NCBI GenBank assembly: GCA_025963715.1
Contig: JAOQAG010000026.1
Coordinates: forward strand, 1-64,000
Direction: 5' to 3'
From: Bacteroidota bacterium
GTDB taxonomy: Bacteria; Bacteroidota; Bacteroidia; 2-12-FULL-35-15
DNA length: 64,000 bases
The translations under genes were made by a program, and so were the position numbers. The notes below the pieces were generated by a model. That model was given only the letters and a program-made list of their open reading frames with translations, was not told the DNA's origin and ran no database searches. Shown here one piece after another: positions 43,550 through 52,469 of this stretch. Each line of letters starts with the position of its first letter. Positions within the stretch are counted from its first letter, which is position 1.

Positions 43550-44995
43550 ATGCAAAAAATAAAAAATTACATCAACGGCGAATTAATCGAACCGGTTGGA
43601 AATACATACATTGATAATTACAATCCTGCTATTGGCAAAGTATATTCGCTGATCCCCGATTCGGATGAGCGCGATGTAGAACTGGCCACACAAGCGGCTT
43701 TAAAAGCATTTCCATCCTGGAGCGTTACACCAAAAGACGAGCGCTCGCGCATCATGCTTAAAATTTCGGAGCTGATCGATAAAAACCTGGAACGTTTTGC
43801 TATTGCCGAATCGGTTGATAATGGAAAACCCATATCGCTTGCGCGGATGGTGGATATTCCGCGTGCTGCCAGCAATTTTCATTTTTACGGAACGGCTATT
43901 TTGCATTATGCTTCCGAAAGCCACTCGATGGAAGATTCGGCCATTAATTATACATTGCGCAGCCCCGTTGGCGTTGCAGGCTGCATTTCGCCATGGAATT
44001 TACCTTTGTATTTATTCAGCTGGAAAATTGCTCCTGCCATTGCATCCGGCAATTGCGTGGTGGCAAAACCATCGGAAATAACGCCGATGACTGCTTATTT
44101 GCTTTCCGAATTGTGCATCGAAGCGGGATTGCCAAAAGGTGTTTTGAATATTGTGCATGGATACGGACACAAGGTTGGCAGCGCGATCACATCACATCCG
44201 AAAATCCCATTGATCTCGTTCACAGGCGGAACAAAAACCGGCGCTGAGATCGCGAAAGTAGCGGCTCCGATGTTTAAGAAATTATCGCTGGAGCTGGGTG
44301 GAAAAAATCCGAACATTATTTTTGCTGATTGTGATTTTGAAAAAATGATCAAAACCACGCTCAATTCTTCTTTTGCCAATCAAGGCCAGATCTGCCTTTG
44401 CGGATCACGCATTTTTGTGGAACGCTCTATTTATGATAAATTCAAAACCGAATTTGTAGCCCGTGTTAAAAAAATGAAGGTCGGAAATCCTGCCGATCCT
44501 GAAAGCCGCTTAGGTGCCGTGGTTTCCAAACCGCACATGGAAAAGGTATTATCATACGTTGAGTTAGCAAAACAGGAAGGCGGCACCGTATTATGCGGCG
44601 GCCACCAGGTAAAACCGGAAGGCGAATTTGCAGAAGGCTATTACATTGCACCTACTGTAATTGAAGGACTGGCTTACGATTGCAGGACCAACCAGGAAGA
44701 GATCTTCGGGCCGGTAGTAACTATTATGCCGTTTGATACAGAGGAAGAAGCGCTGTTGTATGCGAACAGCACGCAATATGGACTGGCATCCATTTTATGG
44801 ACCGAAAATTTAACACGTGCACATCGTATGGCGGCAAATATTCATGCGGGCATTGTGTGGATCAATTGCTGGCTGCTGCGCGATCTGCGGACGCCGTTCG
44901 GCGGTGTAAAAGGCTCAGGTGTTGGGCGTGAAGGCGGATTTGAAGCGCTGCACTTTTTTACGGAGCCGAAGAATGTGTGTATTAAGTTGAAGTAG
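43550..44995 (+). CDS. Aldehyde dehydrogenase (NAD-dependent type)
   Basis: A 481-residue member of the ALDH superfamily. The catalytic cysteine is in FANQGQICLCGSRIFVERS (about residue 284), the general base in LELGGKNPNIIF (Glu about 250) and the NAD-binding Gly-rich turn in SFTGGTKTGAEI. The N-terminus KIKNYINGELIEPVGNTYID is typical of semialdehyde/betaine-aldehyde-type dehydrogenases (ALDH8-like). The substrate is not determinable; 2-hydroxymuconic-semialdehyde-like oxidation is one option. Stands alone. Confidence 0.92.
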   Translation: MQKIKNYINGELIEPVGNTYIDNYNPAIGKVYSLIPDSDERDVELATQAALKAFPSWSVTPKDERSRIMLKISELIDKNLERFAIAESVDNGKPISLARMVDIPRAASNFHFYGTAILHYASESHSMEDSAINYTLRSPVGVAGCISPWNLPLYLFSWKIAPAIASGNCVVAKPSEITPMTAYLLSELCIEAGLPKGVLNIVHGYGHKVGSAITSHPKIPLISFTGGTKTGAEIAKVAAPMFKKLSLELGGKNPNIIFADCDFEKMIKTTLNSSFANQGQICLCGSRIFVERSIYDKFKTEFVARVKKMKVGNPADPESRLGAVVSKPHMEKVLSYVELAKQEGGTVLCGGHQVKPEGEFAEGYYIAPTVIEGLAYDCRTNQEEIFGPVVTIMPFDTEEEALLYANSTQYGLASILWTENLTRAHRMAANIHAGIVWINCWLLRDLRTPFGGVKGSGVGREGGFEALHFFTEPKNVCIKLK

Positions 44996-45047
44996 TTTAT
45001 TGGTTCACTCGTTTATTAGTTCATTGGTTTGCTGTGTTTATGCTGCG

Positions 45048-45260
45048 TGTATTTTAACCGCAAAGGCGCGGAGAAGGCGCAAAGACCGCAAAGCACTGTG
45101 TGTATTTCTGAAAGGTGAAACGATTGTATATAAAAAATGCCCGGCTAAAATTAGCCGGGCATTTTATTTTTTTTCTTTGCGAGCTTTGCGTCTTTGCGAG
45201 AAAACCTTTAAGCATTTGGCTCAGCGTTCTCCGCGCATCTGCGAGACACCTTTTCCTGCG
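45048..45260. repeat. GCAAAGGCGC repeat pair around a terminator
   Basis: GCGCAAAGACCGCAAAG (about 45077) and inverted TTTGCGAGCTTTGCGTCTTTGCGAG (about 45175) form loose arms around the terminator. Same dispersed family as 48738-48780. Confidence 0.7.
45134..45170. terminator. Bidirectional terminator
   Basis: AAAATGCCCGGCTAA / TTAGCCGGGCATTTT followed by T-rich sequence; between the convergent aldehyde dehydrogenase and lamin-tail genes. Confidence 0.85.
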
Positions 45261-45269
45261 AGACATTTC

Positions 45270-48200
45270 CTACAGCTTCCCTCCCAGCACACATGTTTTT
45301 TTGTAGTGCTTCACATTCCCCGCCAGGTCAAATACTTCAAAGTAAATGATATAAATTCCGATCCGCGATTTTTCATGATCGTCGTTGATCCCATCCCAGC
45401 TGAATACACCGTTGATACCCAGCAATTGGTTACGCACCAGTAATTTTACCTCGCGGCCTTCACTGTCGTAGATGGTCACGTTGGCAATAAAATTGGGTGT
45501 ATCAAAATGATATTTAATATTCACAATGTCATTGTATCCGTCTTCATCCGGTGAGAAAATTTCCGGTGTAATTTCAATGGCATTATCCGTTGTACCTGCA
45601 TCGTTGTATTGCGAATTTTTATATCCCGGTGTACCGAAACCAACGGCCTGCGAAGCGGAATGCCAGTTGCTGCGGTCTTGCGTAGGACGGTTAAAATCAA
45701 CACGCTCCAACGTAACGCCTTTTGTTACATTGAGCAACGGAAACTGCATGTCTTCATAATATGTAAAATGATCGATCACGGTAAAACCAACATTCAAACA
45801 CAATGTACCGGCAGAAATATTCATCGTCGGGATATTATCCAGATCCAGGAATGCCTCGGGGTTTAGCGTATTGTACTGGCTTTTCACTGCATTCCCGTTC
45901 TCACTCAATACCAGGTAATCACCGGGAAAAATCAGGTAGCTGCTTGCGCTGATGGTATTCGGATTGATTGGCACGCCTACAACCGTGTCGTATTCCGACA
46001 ATTGAATGGTTCTCAGATCGATCACTTTGGAGGAGCGGTTATAGATCTCCACAAAATCAACACCGCCGGTATTCGGATCCGCTAAAATCTCGTTGATCAC
46101 AATATCATTTGCTGCAGCCGGAACCGGAATGGCGAAACGTGCTGTGTTTGCAGTACCAATTGGGTTCCCAACACAATCGGTAATCGCATTGTTCACTGTG
46201 ATCGTATAAATTATTGCTGTTTGCAGAGGGTTTGCCAGTGCCAAACGCACGCTCATAAAATCGGGACCCACCGGTACTACCTGCGTTGGCGTGCCAATGC
46301 TGTTATCAATACTGTAGATCGCAGGGCTTAGCATGCTAGCACTGTCGAGCGGCTCGTTAAAATACACCTGGATCGTATCTGCTGTGATGATGCTAACGCG
46401 CGACACACGCGGCGCCGAATGATCGGCATTGGAAGCGTAAATGGAATTTTGCAAGCCGGGAGTTCCGCCGGTCACATTGTTGGAAGCACGCCAGTTGCTG
46501 CTGCCAGCGCAAGGGTTTGCCGGATCGATCTGTTCCAGGCTGTAACCGCCGTCTTTTTTTGCAGCATCCCGGTACCAGCTATCCGTGTAGGAAACATTGG
46601 AGATCACCGTTCCCTGCGGGTTTCTTAAAATTAATGCTTCACCGGTATTGGTCAAGCCCGGAAAACTTACAATACCCACTGCATTGGCGCTTGCAGCAAA
46701 CAATGGTGCGGCGGTTGTGGAGGTAAGCGTTACAAAACCATGCGCCGGTAAAACAATGGAAGGCAATACTTTCGTTGTCGTTCCGGCAGTATATTGCCAT
46801 CCGCCAAGGTTGATGGTGGAAGCGGTTTTATTATACAATTCAACATACTCATAATCCGGAAGCGTTGCTACCACCGGATCAGGATCGGCCATGATCTCGT
46901 TGATGACCACATCAAACGGACGCACTACATAATAATTAAACGTGGCGGTTGCTGGTGTAAGCGCGTTGCCGGAGCAATCGGCCATGTTGCTTACCGTTAG
47001 TGTATAAACGGATGTGGATGTAAGCGCCGTTCCCAGCGTTAGATCCACACAGGTAAATGTGCTGTTGGGGCTTGCCGATAGCGGTGTCCCGATGCTGTTA
47101 TCAATGTTGTAATTGCTCACATTGCCGATCTGTGCCACATCTACCGCCTCGCTATAACAAAGGGTAATGTGTGTTGCGTCGGTAACACTTACACCTAAAA
47201 TAGTGGGTGCTGTAACGTCTAACGCTGTTGAATAAACACTGTTTTGGGTTCCCGGTGTTCCGCCTGCCGCATTGATAGAAGCGATCCAATTGTTGGAAGC
47301 AGGGCAGCCAATCGGTGCATTCGGGTTGATCAATTCAAGCGTCCAGCCGCCGTCTTTTTTTACCACATCCTGGTACCAGGCATCCGAATAATTTACGGAA
47401 TCGATGAGTGTAAGTAAATTATCGATCAGGTATACATGATCACCGGTATTGTTTAGTGATGGAAAACTCCCCAGGCCCATTACCGGCCCGTACGGACTGA
47501 ATGAAGCGGTATCTGCGGAAGGACAAAGAATTAAATAATGTCCCGGTAATAAATTGTAGCTGCTTAAAGTAGCAGTGGAAGAACCGTCGGAAAATTTCCA
47601 GCCGTTGAGGTCAAATGCACTGGTACCGCGGTTATAAATTTCGGTAAATTCGAACAATGGTAAAGTGACCTGCGGTGTGGGATCTGCAAAGATCTCGTTG
47701 ATGATGATGTTTTTGTAAGCGGCTGTAACCGGCGCAAAATAAGTAAAGTTGCTGGTAGCGGTGGTGATGGCATTTGCGCTTGCATCCTGCACGTTGGTAA
47801 CGGTAAGCGTGTTGAGCAATCCATCGGTAAATGCAATAGCGAATGTTAAATGCACAAGGCTTAAATTACCGGCATCGCGCACAGCGGCGGAAGGATTTCC
47901 CAAACTATTGTTTGCACTGTAATTGCTAAGCGTTTGCGACGTGGTAAGATCAACTGTTTCGTTGAACAGTACATCCAGCTGCGTGCTGCTGATCACGGTA
48001 GAAGAAACAATTACCGGTGGCGTGGTGTCCACAACCAATGCACCGTTATAAAAATCATCGAAGTAAAATTTGGTGGCGTTGCTGAGTGTGTACACTGCGG
48101 CTACTCCGAAAAAACTGGTGGTGGTATATGTTGCATCTGTTCCTGTTGCTTCCAGCGCGTAAGCTGTTCCGCCTGCAGGATCTACATACAGGCTCCAGGC

Positions 48201-48677
48201 GCCGGTTGCATTACGCGTTACCCGGATGCCGATGGCAAAGGATGCTGCAATTTGTGCGCTGGTACCGCGACAAACAGATGTAGAGGTTGTTCCGGTCTGG
48301 CGAAATAATTCCACCGCATCCAAACTTCCGGCTTCCCCGAATTGCAAATAATAACCGTTCAGCGATGCTTCTAAATTGGCCTGGTCGGATGCTAAATACA
48401 CGCGGCCGTAATTACTGCCGGAAGGTGCAAAGCTTTGTTTAATGTAAAAATGCCATTCAATATTGTTAAGGGAAGATGTGGGGCTTGCGGTAGACAAATA
48501 GGAAGCGCCTGCAACGGTATTGTTCAGCTGCAGCTGCTGAGTAGCATTGACAACAAATTCGGTTCCATCGCCGCTCCAGGCTGGCGCAGCTGTAAAATCC
48601 CCATCACTGAAATTATCTGTTACCTGTGCGGAAACTACCGATGAAATAAATATAAATGCAAGTAAAAATAGACGCAT
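45270..48677 (-). CDS. Secreted lamin-tail-domain protein with CHU_C-type end
   Basis: A 1135-residue exported protein (signal peptide to about residue 17, VVSAQ). The N-terminal ~200 residues are a concanavalin/LamG-like beta sandwich (FHYIKQSFAPSGSNYGRVYL-like). Then three lamin-tail domains (IIINEIFADPTPQ; VINEIMADPDPV; IVINEILADPNTGG) alternate with Ig-like SbsA modules (PPVIVSSTVISSTQLDVLFN). The last ~90 residues (PEIFSPDEDGYNDIVNIKY .. VTIYDSEGREVKLL) are a FlgD/T9SS-type sorting end. Likely a surface or matrix protein secreted by T9SS, possibly with phosphate/nuclease-associated partners. Confidence 0.9.
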   Translation of the reverse strand: MRLFLLAFIFISSVVSAQVTDNFSDGDFTAAPAWSGDGTEFVVNATQQLQLNNTVAGASYLSTASPTSSLNNIEWHFYIKQSFAPSGSNYGRVYLASDQANLEASLNGYYLQFGEAGSLDAVELFRQTGTTSTSVCRGTSAQIAASFAIGIRVTRNATGAWSLYVDPAGGTAYALEATGTDATYTTTSFFGVAAVYTLSNATKFYFDDFYNGALVVDTTPPVIVSSTVISSTQLDVLFNETVDLTTSQTLSNYSANNSLGNPSAAVRDAGNLSLVHLTFAIAFTDGLLNTLTVTNVQDASANAITTATSNFTYFAPVTAAYKNIIINEIFADPTPQVTLPLFEFTEIYNRGTSAFDLNGWKFSDGSSTATLSSYNLLPGHYLILCPSADTASFSPYGPVMGLGSFPSLNNTGDHVYLIDNLLTLIDSVNYSDAWYQDVVKKDGGWTLELINPNAPIGCPASNNWIASINAAGGTPGTQNSVYSTALDVTAPTILGVSVTDATHITLCYSEAVDVAQIGNVSNYNIDNSIGTPLSASPNSTFTCVDLTLGTALTSTSVYTLTVSNMADCSGNALTPATATFNYYVVRPFDVVINEIMADPDPVVATLPDYEYVELYNKTASTINLGGWQYTAGTTTKVLPSIVLPAHGFVTLTSTTAAPLFAASANAVGIVSFPGLTNTGEALILRNPQGTVISNVSYTDSWYRDAAKKDGGYSLEQIDPANPCAGSSNWRASNNVTGGTPGLQNSIYASNADHSAPRVSRVSIITADTIQVYFNEPLDSASMLSPAIYSIDNSIGTPTQVVPVGPDFMSVRLALANPLQTAIIYTITVNNAITDCVGNPIGTANTARFAIPVPAAANDIVINEILADPNTGGVDFVEIYNRSSKVIDLRTIQLSEYDTVVGVPINPNTISASSYLIFPGDYLVLSENGNAVKSQYNTLNPEAFLDLDNIPTMNISAGTLCLNVGFTVIDHFTYYEDMQFPLLNVTKGVTLERVDFNRPTQDRSNWHSASQAVGFGTPGYKNSQYNDAGTTDNAIEITPEIFSPDEDGYNDIVNIKYHFDTPNFIANVTIYDSEGREVKLLVRNQLLGINGVFSWDGINDDHEKSRIGIYIIYFEVFDLAGNVKHYKKTCVLGGKL

Positions 48678-49035
48678 GTTTTGTGTTTTGCTGTTGTAAA
48701 TATAGTAAATATGTTCAATGGTTTGCTGTGCGTGTTTAACCGCAAAGAGCGCGAAGAAGGCGCAAAGTTCGCAAAGTCCCGCCCCAATATATATATCCGG
48801 TATAACACACTATGCCTTATGTGTTCTTTTGTGCCTTTTGTGGTTCAAAAAAACACAGCTATAGGGAGCTCTGCGCCTCTGCGGGAAAATTTTCTGCGGG
48901 AAATTCTTTTGCCATTCACAAAAAACAAATTAGCTTTGCAGCACAATGATCATGGATCAACATAAAAAATGCGGTAAGAAACGTTTCCATAACGGAGAAG
49001 GTTGCTAGTACTTTTTATTGATTACTATAGAAATT
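48678..49035. repeat. Gap with GCAAAG and CACATAAGG repeats
   Basis: Holds TTCGCAAAGTCCCGC and CTTATGTGTTCTTTTGTGCC tags of the dispersed families and TTTCCATAACGGAGA at 48984-48998, repeated with one change inside the following hairpin at 49047-49061. No gene. Confidence 0.75.
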
Positions 49036-49072
49036 ACAAAAAAGCCTTTCCATACCGGAGAGGCTTTTTTGT
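49036..49072 (+). terminator. Hairpin with U-run in the asd leader (possible attenuator)
   Basis: ACAAAAAAGCCTTTCC / GGAGAGGCTTTTTTGT form a strong stem with a T-run only 25 bases before the asd start, leaving no room for a promoter between them. It is either a terminator of an upstream transcript or a leader attenuator. Confidence 0.55.
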
Positions 49073-49097
49073 ACGGATGATTTAAAAATAAATTTTT

Positions 49098-50087
49098 ATG
49101 AAAGTAGCAGTAGTCGGTGCCACCGGATTGGTGGGTACAAAAATGATGCAGATCCTGGAAGAACGTAATTTCCCGGTAACGGAACTGATCCCGGTTGCTT
49201 CCGAAAAATCGGTGGGGAAAGAAATTGTTTACAAAGGCAAAAAATATAACGTGGTAAGCATGCAAACCGCTATTGACAGAAAACCTGCTCTTGCTTTGTT
49301 TTCGGCCGGTGGTGGTACGTCGCTGGAATGGGCGCCTAAATTCGCGGAAGCGGGAATTACGGTGATCGATAATTCATCGGCATGGCGCATGGATGTTACA
49401 AAAAAACTGGTGGTGCCGGAGATCAATGCCAATACGCTGACTGCGGCCGATAAGATCATTGCCAATCCAAATTGCTCTACGATCCAGATGGTGGTGGCAT
49501 TAAACCCGCTGCATAAAAAATACAAAGTGAAACGCATCGTGGTTTCTACCTATCAATCGGTTACCGGCACCGGCGTAAAAGCCGTGGACCAGTTGATGAA
49601 CGAACGCAACGGCGTTAAAGGCGAGATGGCATACGCCTACCCGATCGATATGAATGCGATCCCGCAGATCGATGTGTTTACCGACAATGGCTACACAAAG
49701 GAGGAGATGAAAATGGTGAACGAAACCAGGAAGATCATGGGCGATGACAGTATCCGCGTAACGGCTACCACTGTACGGATCCCGGTAATGGGCGGACATA
49801 GCGAGAGTGTGAATGTGGAGTTTGAACATGAATTTGAACTGAACGATATTCGGGCAATCCTTGAAAATGAGCCGGGTGTAACGGTTGTAGACGATGTGAA
49901 AAATTTAAAATACCCAATGCCGATGCATGCACATGATAAGGATGATGTGTTTGTGGGACGATTACGCAGGGACGAGACACAGCCGAAAACATTGAACATG
50001 TGGATCGTGTCGGATAATTTACGGAAAGGCGCTGCGACCAATGCGGTGCAGATCGCGGAGTATCTGATAGCGGAAAAACTGGTGTGA
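49098..50087 (+). CDS. asd: Aspartate-semialdehyde dehydrogenase
   Basis: Reduces aspartyl phosphate to aspartate semialdehyde with NADPH, the branch point to lysine, diaminopimelate, threonine and methionine. The NADP-binding VGATGLVGTKMMQIL is at residues 5-19, the catalytic cysteine in NPNCSTIQM (about residue 127), and the active-site histidine in VMGGHSESVNVE. 329 residues is the usual length. Single gene; its leader has a strong hairpin with a U-run that could regulate it. Confidence 0.96.
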   Translation: MKVAVVGATGLVGTKMMQILEERNFPVTELIPVASEKSVGKEIVYKGKKYNVVSMQTAIDRKPALALFSAGGGTSLEWAPKFAEAGITVIDNSSAWRMDVTKKLVVPEINANTLTAADKIIANPNCSTIQMVVALNPLHKKYKVKRIVVSTYQSVTGTGVKAVDQLMNERNGVKGEMAYAYPIDMNAIPQIDVFTDNGYTKEEMKMVNETRKIMGDDSIRVTATTVRIPVMGGHSESVNVEFEHEFELNDIRAILENEPGVTVVDDVKNLKYPMPMHAHDKDDVFVGRLRRDETQPKTLNMWIVSDNLRKGAATNAVQIAEYLIAEKLV

Positions 50088-50582
50088 TTTTTTTCACCAC
50101 TAAGGCACTAAGGTCACTAAGGCTTATTTGCTGTGTACTTTTGAACCACATAAGGAACATGAGAACACATAAGGCTTAACTTAATTGCTGGGGTTGTTTC
50201 TCGCAGAGAACGCAGAGTTGCGTGTATGCTACGTGTTTTTTGAACCACATAAGGAACATAAGAAAACATAAGGCTTAACTTAATTGTTGGGAGATGTTTC
50301 TCGCAGAGAACGCAGAGTTGCGTGTATGCTACGTGTTTTTTGAACCACAAAAGAAACAAAAGAATACAAAAGGCGTTGTGTGAGAGACTGTGTGTTTATT
50401 CAAACTCTCTATTGCTGTGTGGTTTTTTGAACCACAAAAGGAACAAAAGAAAACATAAGGCTTAACTTAATTGCTGTGTGCTTTTATTTCTCGCTCTATA
50501 AAGAGTCCTTCGGGCAAAGCGCGCGAAATTGTTTTGTCTTTTCTTCCTTTACCTTAGTGGCCTACGTGCCTTAGTGGTAAAA
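50088..50582. repeat. Tandem ~99-base CACATAAGG repeat array
   Basis: GAACCACATAAGGAACAT-type units begin at 50143, 50242 (99 bases later), 50342 (100 bases later) and 50429; the first two also share TTTCTCGCAGAGAACGCAGAG and GTATGCTACGTGT. The gap also has CACTAAGGCACTAAGG and CTTAGTGGCCTACGTGCC arms at its ends. Minus-strand ORFs here are translations of the repeat. No gene. Confidence 0.88.
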
Positions 50583-51254
50583 TCAGTTGCTTTCGGGGAT
50601 GGTTTGCACTGGTGTTTCTGCCGCAGGTGCATCATTTATAACAGTGTCATTTGTTATTTTTTTCTTTCCGAAAAAACGGCGCTGATACAGGATGATCATG
50701 GCTACTCCCACACTGATGGATGCATCCGCAAAGTTGAATACGGGACGGAAAAACACAAATTCTTCTGATCCCCAGAATGGGAACCACGAAGGAAAATGCC
50801 CTTCCATTACCGGGAAATAGAACATATCTACCACTTTACCATGCAAAAAGCTGGAATAACCGCCTTCGGCAGGCATAAATTTCGCAACATCATAGCTGCT
50901 ATCGCTGAATACCATTCCGTAAAAAGCACTATCGATAATGTTTCCAACAGCACCGGCAAAGATCAGCGCAATACAGGCAATGTATAATTTATCTTCGTTT
51001 TGTTTGGTCAATCGCCACAGGTAATAACCGATCCCTCCTACTGCAATGATGCGGAAACTGCTCAGGAACAATTTGCCAAACTGTCCGCCAAACTCCATTC
51101 CATAAGCCATTCCATTGTTTTCGGTAAAATGAATGATGAACCAGTTCCCGGCAACATGAAATTCGTCACCCAGGAAAAAATGCGTTTTTACATAAATTTT
51201 TATCAGCTGATCAACCAGCAGGACAAGGAAAACAATGAGGATTGGCTTTTTCAA
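50583..51254 (-). CDS. lspA: Lipoprotein signal peptidase (SPase II)
   Basis: Cleaves signal peptides from diacylglyceryl-modified prolipoproteins. The 223-residue length is longer than the 160-170 of Proteobacteria but normal in Bacteroidota, with an insertion in the periplasmic loop. Four membrane helices are visible. Catalytic aspartates are in GNIIDSAFYG (about residue 113) and VFNFADASISVG (about 182), and TENNGMAYGM is the conserved motif of the family. It lies 157 bases downstream of the DksA-like gene behind a terminator. Confidence 0.93.
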   Translation of the reverse strand: MKKPILIVFLVLLVDQLIKIYVKTHFFLGDEFHVAGNWFIIHFTENNGMAYGMEFGGQFGKLFLSSFRIIAVGGIGYYLWRLTKQNEDKLYIACIALIFAGAVGNIIDSAFYGMVFSDSSYDVAKFMPAEGGYSSFLHGKVVDMFYFPVMEGHFPSWFPFWGSEEFVFFRPVFNFADASISVGVAMIILYQRRFFGKKKITNDTVINDAPAAETPVQTIPESN

Positions 51255-51327
51255 GAGCTTGTATGTTTATGGTAATTCCGGATGACCGGCAAAAATTACC
51301 GTTAATTTTTTAACCGGGTACAAAAAT

Positions 51328-51358
51328 AAAGAAAGGTTACACATGGTAACCTTTCTTT
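51328..51358 (-). terminator. Terminator after the ileS-dksA-like unit
   Basis: AAAGAAAGGTTAC / GTAACCTTTCTTT stem with a 5-base loop, in the gap between the DksA-like gene and lspA, T-rich on both sides. Confidence 0.8.
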
Positions 51359-51411
51359 GTAAAAATTGTACATTATTTTATTCGCTGCAGCGATGTGCAG
51401 GCAAACTTCAA

Positions 51412-52467
51412 TTATGCGTTTTGCTCTAATTTTGCTTCGATCGCCAATGTAGCGTGAGGTACGCTTCTCAAACGTTCTTTAGAGATCAGCTTGCCTGTTG
51501 CGCGGCAGATCCCGTATGTTTTGTTTTCGATACGGATCAGTGCATTTTGCAGATTCTGGATAAATTTCTCCTGGCGGGAAGCTAAATGTGCTGTTTCCTC
51601 TTTTGATAATACGTCAGATCCATCTTCCAGTAATTTGAAGGTTGGAGAAGTATCATCTGTTCCATGATCATCTTTGTGGGAAAGCGTGCTTTTCAACAAT
51701 TCATAATCTTTTTGTGCTTCCGCTAATTTTTTCAGGATCAACTCCTTGAATTCTTTCAATTCGCTGTCGGAATAACGGGTGCGTGTATCCGTATTGATAA
51801 ACGGTTTTGGCGCAGGGCCCATTGGTTTACGGATAGAAGGCGTTTTGTATTCAACTACCATTGGCGCTTCATCTCTTCCACCTCTTCCGTCATCATCCAG
51901 ATCCATATCGCGTTCTCTCTTTTTAGGAGCAGGAGCCGGTTTTTTAAATTCCGGTTTTTTTGCTGCCGGTGGAGGCGTTACTACTGCTACCGGTTTTTTC
52001 ACTTCCGGTTTTGCAGGTGCTTTTGCAACAGGTTTAACTGCTGGTTTTGCTGGTGCTACTACTTTTTTCGCTACTGGTTTTGCTGTTACTTTTTTAGCCG
52101 GAGCTGCTTTTTTTGCTACCGGTTTTGCTACTGCTTTTTTCGTTGGTTTTGCTGCTTTTGCTGCTTTTTTCACCACTTTCGTTACAATCTTTTTCACTGG
52201 TTTTGCTGCTTTTTTAGCGACTACTTTCTTCACTACTTTTTTAGCAACAACTTTTTTAGGTGCTGCTTTTTTAGCGATCACTTTCTTAACAGGTTTTTTG
52301 GCTGCTACCTTTTTTACTGGTTTGGTCGTTTTTTTAGGAGCAACTTTTTTTCCCGCCTTGGCGGGCGCTTTTTTAGGTGCTACTTTTTTTGCGGGTTTCG
52401 CTGCCGCTTTTTTTACAGGTTTAGCAGCTTTCTTTGCCGGTTTGCCTTTTTGCACTTTTTTAGCCAT
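51412..52467 (-). CDS. DksA/TraR-like protein with histone-H1-like N-terminal domain
   Basis: A 351-residue protein. Residues 1 to about 185 are almost only Lys, Ala, Pro and Val in repeats such as KKVAPKKAPAKAGKK and AAKPVKKIVTKVVKK, like the tails of histone H1 or the bacterial Hc1/AlgP proteins. Residues about 220-351 form a DksA/TraR domain: the coiled coil (SELKEFKELILKKLAEAQKDYELLK) and the C-terminal KTYGICRATGKLISKERLRSVPHATLAIEAKL, in which only one of the four zinc cysteines remains, as usual in Bacteroidota. It starts two bases after ileS, so it is cotranscribed. It may bind DNA and RNA polymerase at once. Confidence 0.85.
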   Translation of the reverse strand: MAKKVQKGKPAKKAAKPVKKAAAKPAKKVAPKKAPAKAGKKVAPKKTTKPVKKVAAKKPVKKVIAKKAAPKKVVAKKVVKKVVAKKAAKPVKKIVTKVVKKAAKAAKPTKKAVAKPVAKKAAPAKKVTAKPVAKKVVAPAKPAVKPVAKAPAKPEVKKPVAVVTPPPAAKKPEFKKPAPAPKKRERDMDLDDDGRGGRDEAPMVVEYKTPSIRKPMGPAPKPFINTDTRTRYSDSELKEFKELILKKLAEAQKDYELLKSTLSHKDDHGTDDTSPTFKLLEDGSDVLSKEETAHLASRQEKFIQNLQNALIRIENKTYGICRATGKLISKERLRSVPHATLAIEAKLEQNA

Positions 52468-52469
52468 TG

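Noticed and set aside
50117-50359. 80-residue minus-strand ORF with internal repeats
   Set aside because: It is the translation of the ~99-base non-coding repeat array.
50143-50470. Possible CRISPR array
   Set aside because: Units of about 99 bases with diverging copies and no regular unique spacers; no cas genes.
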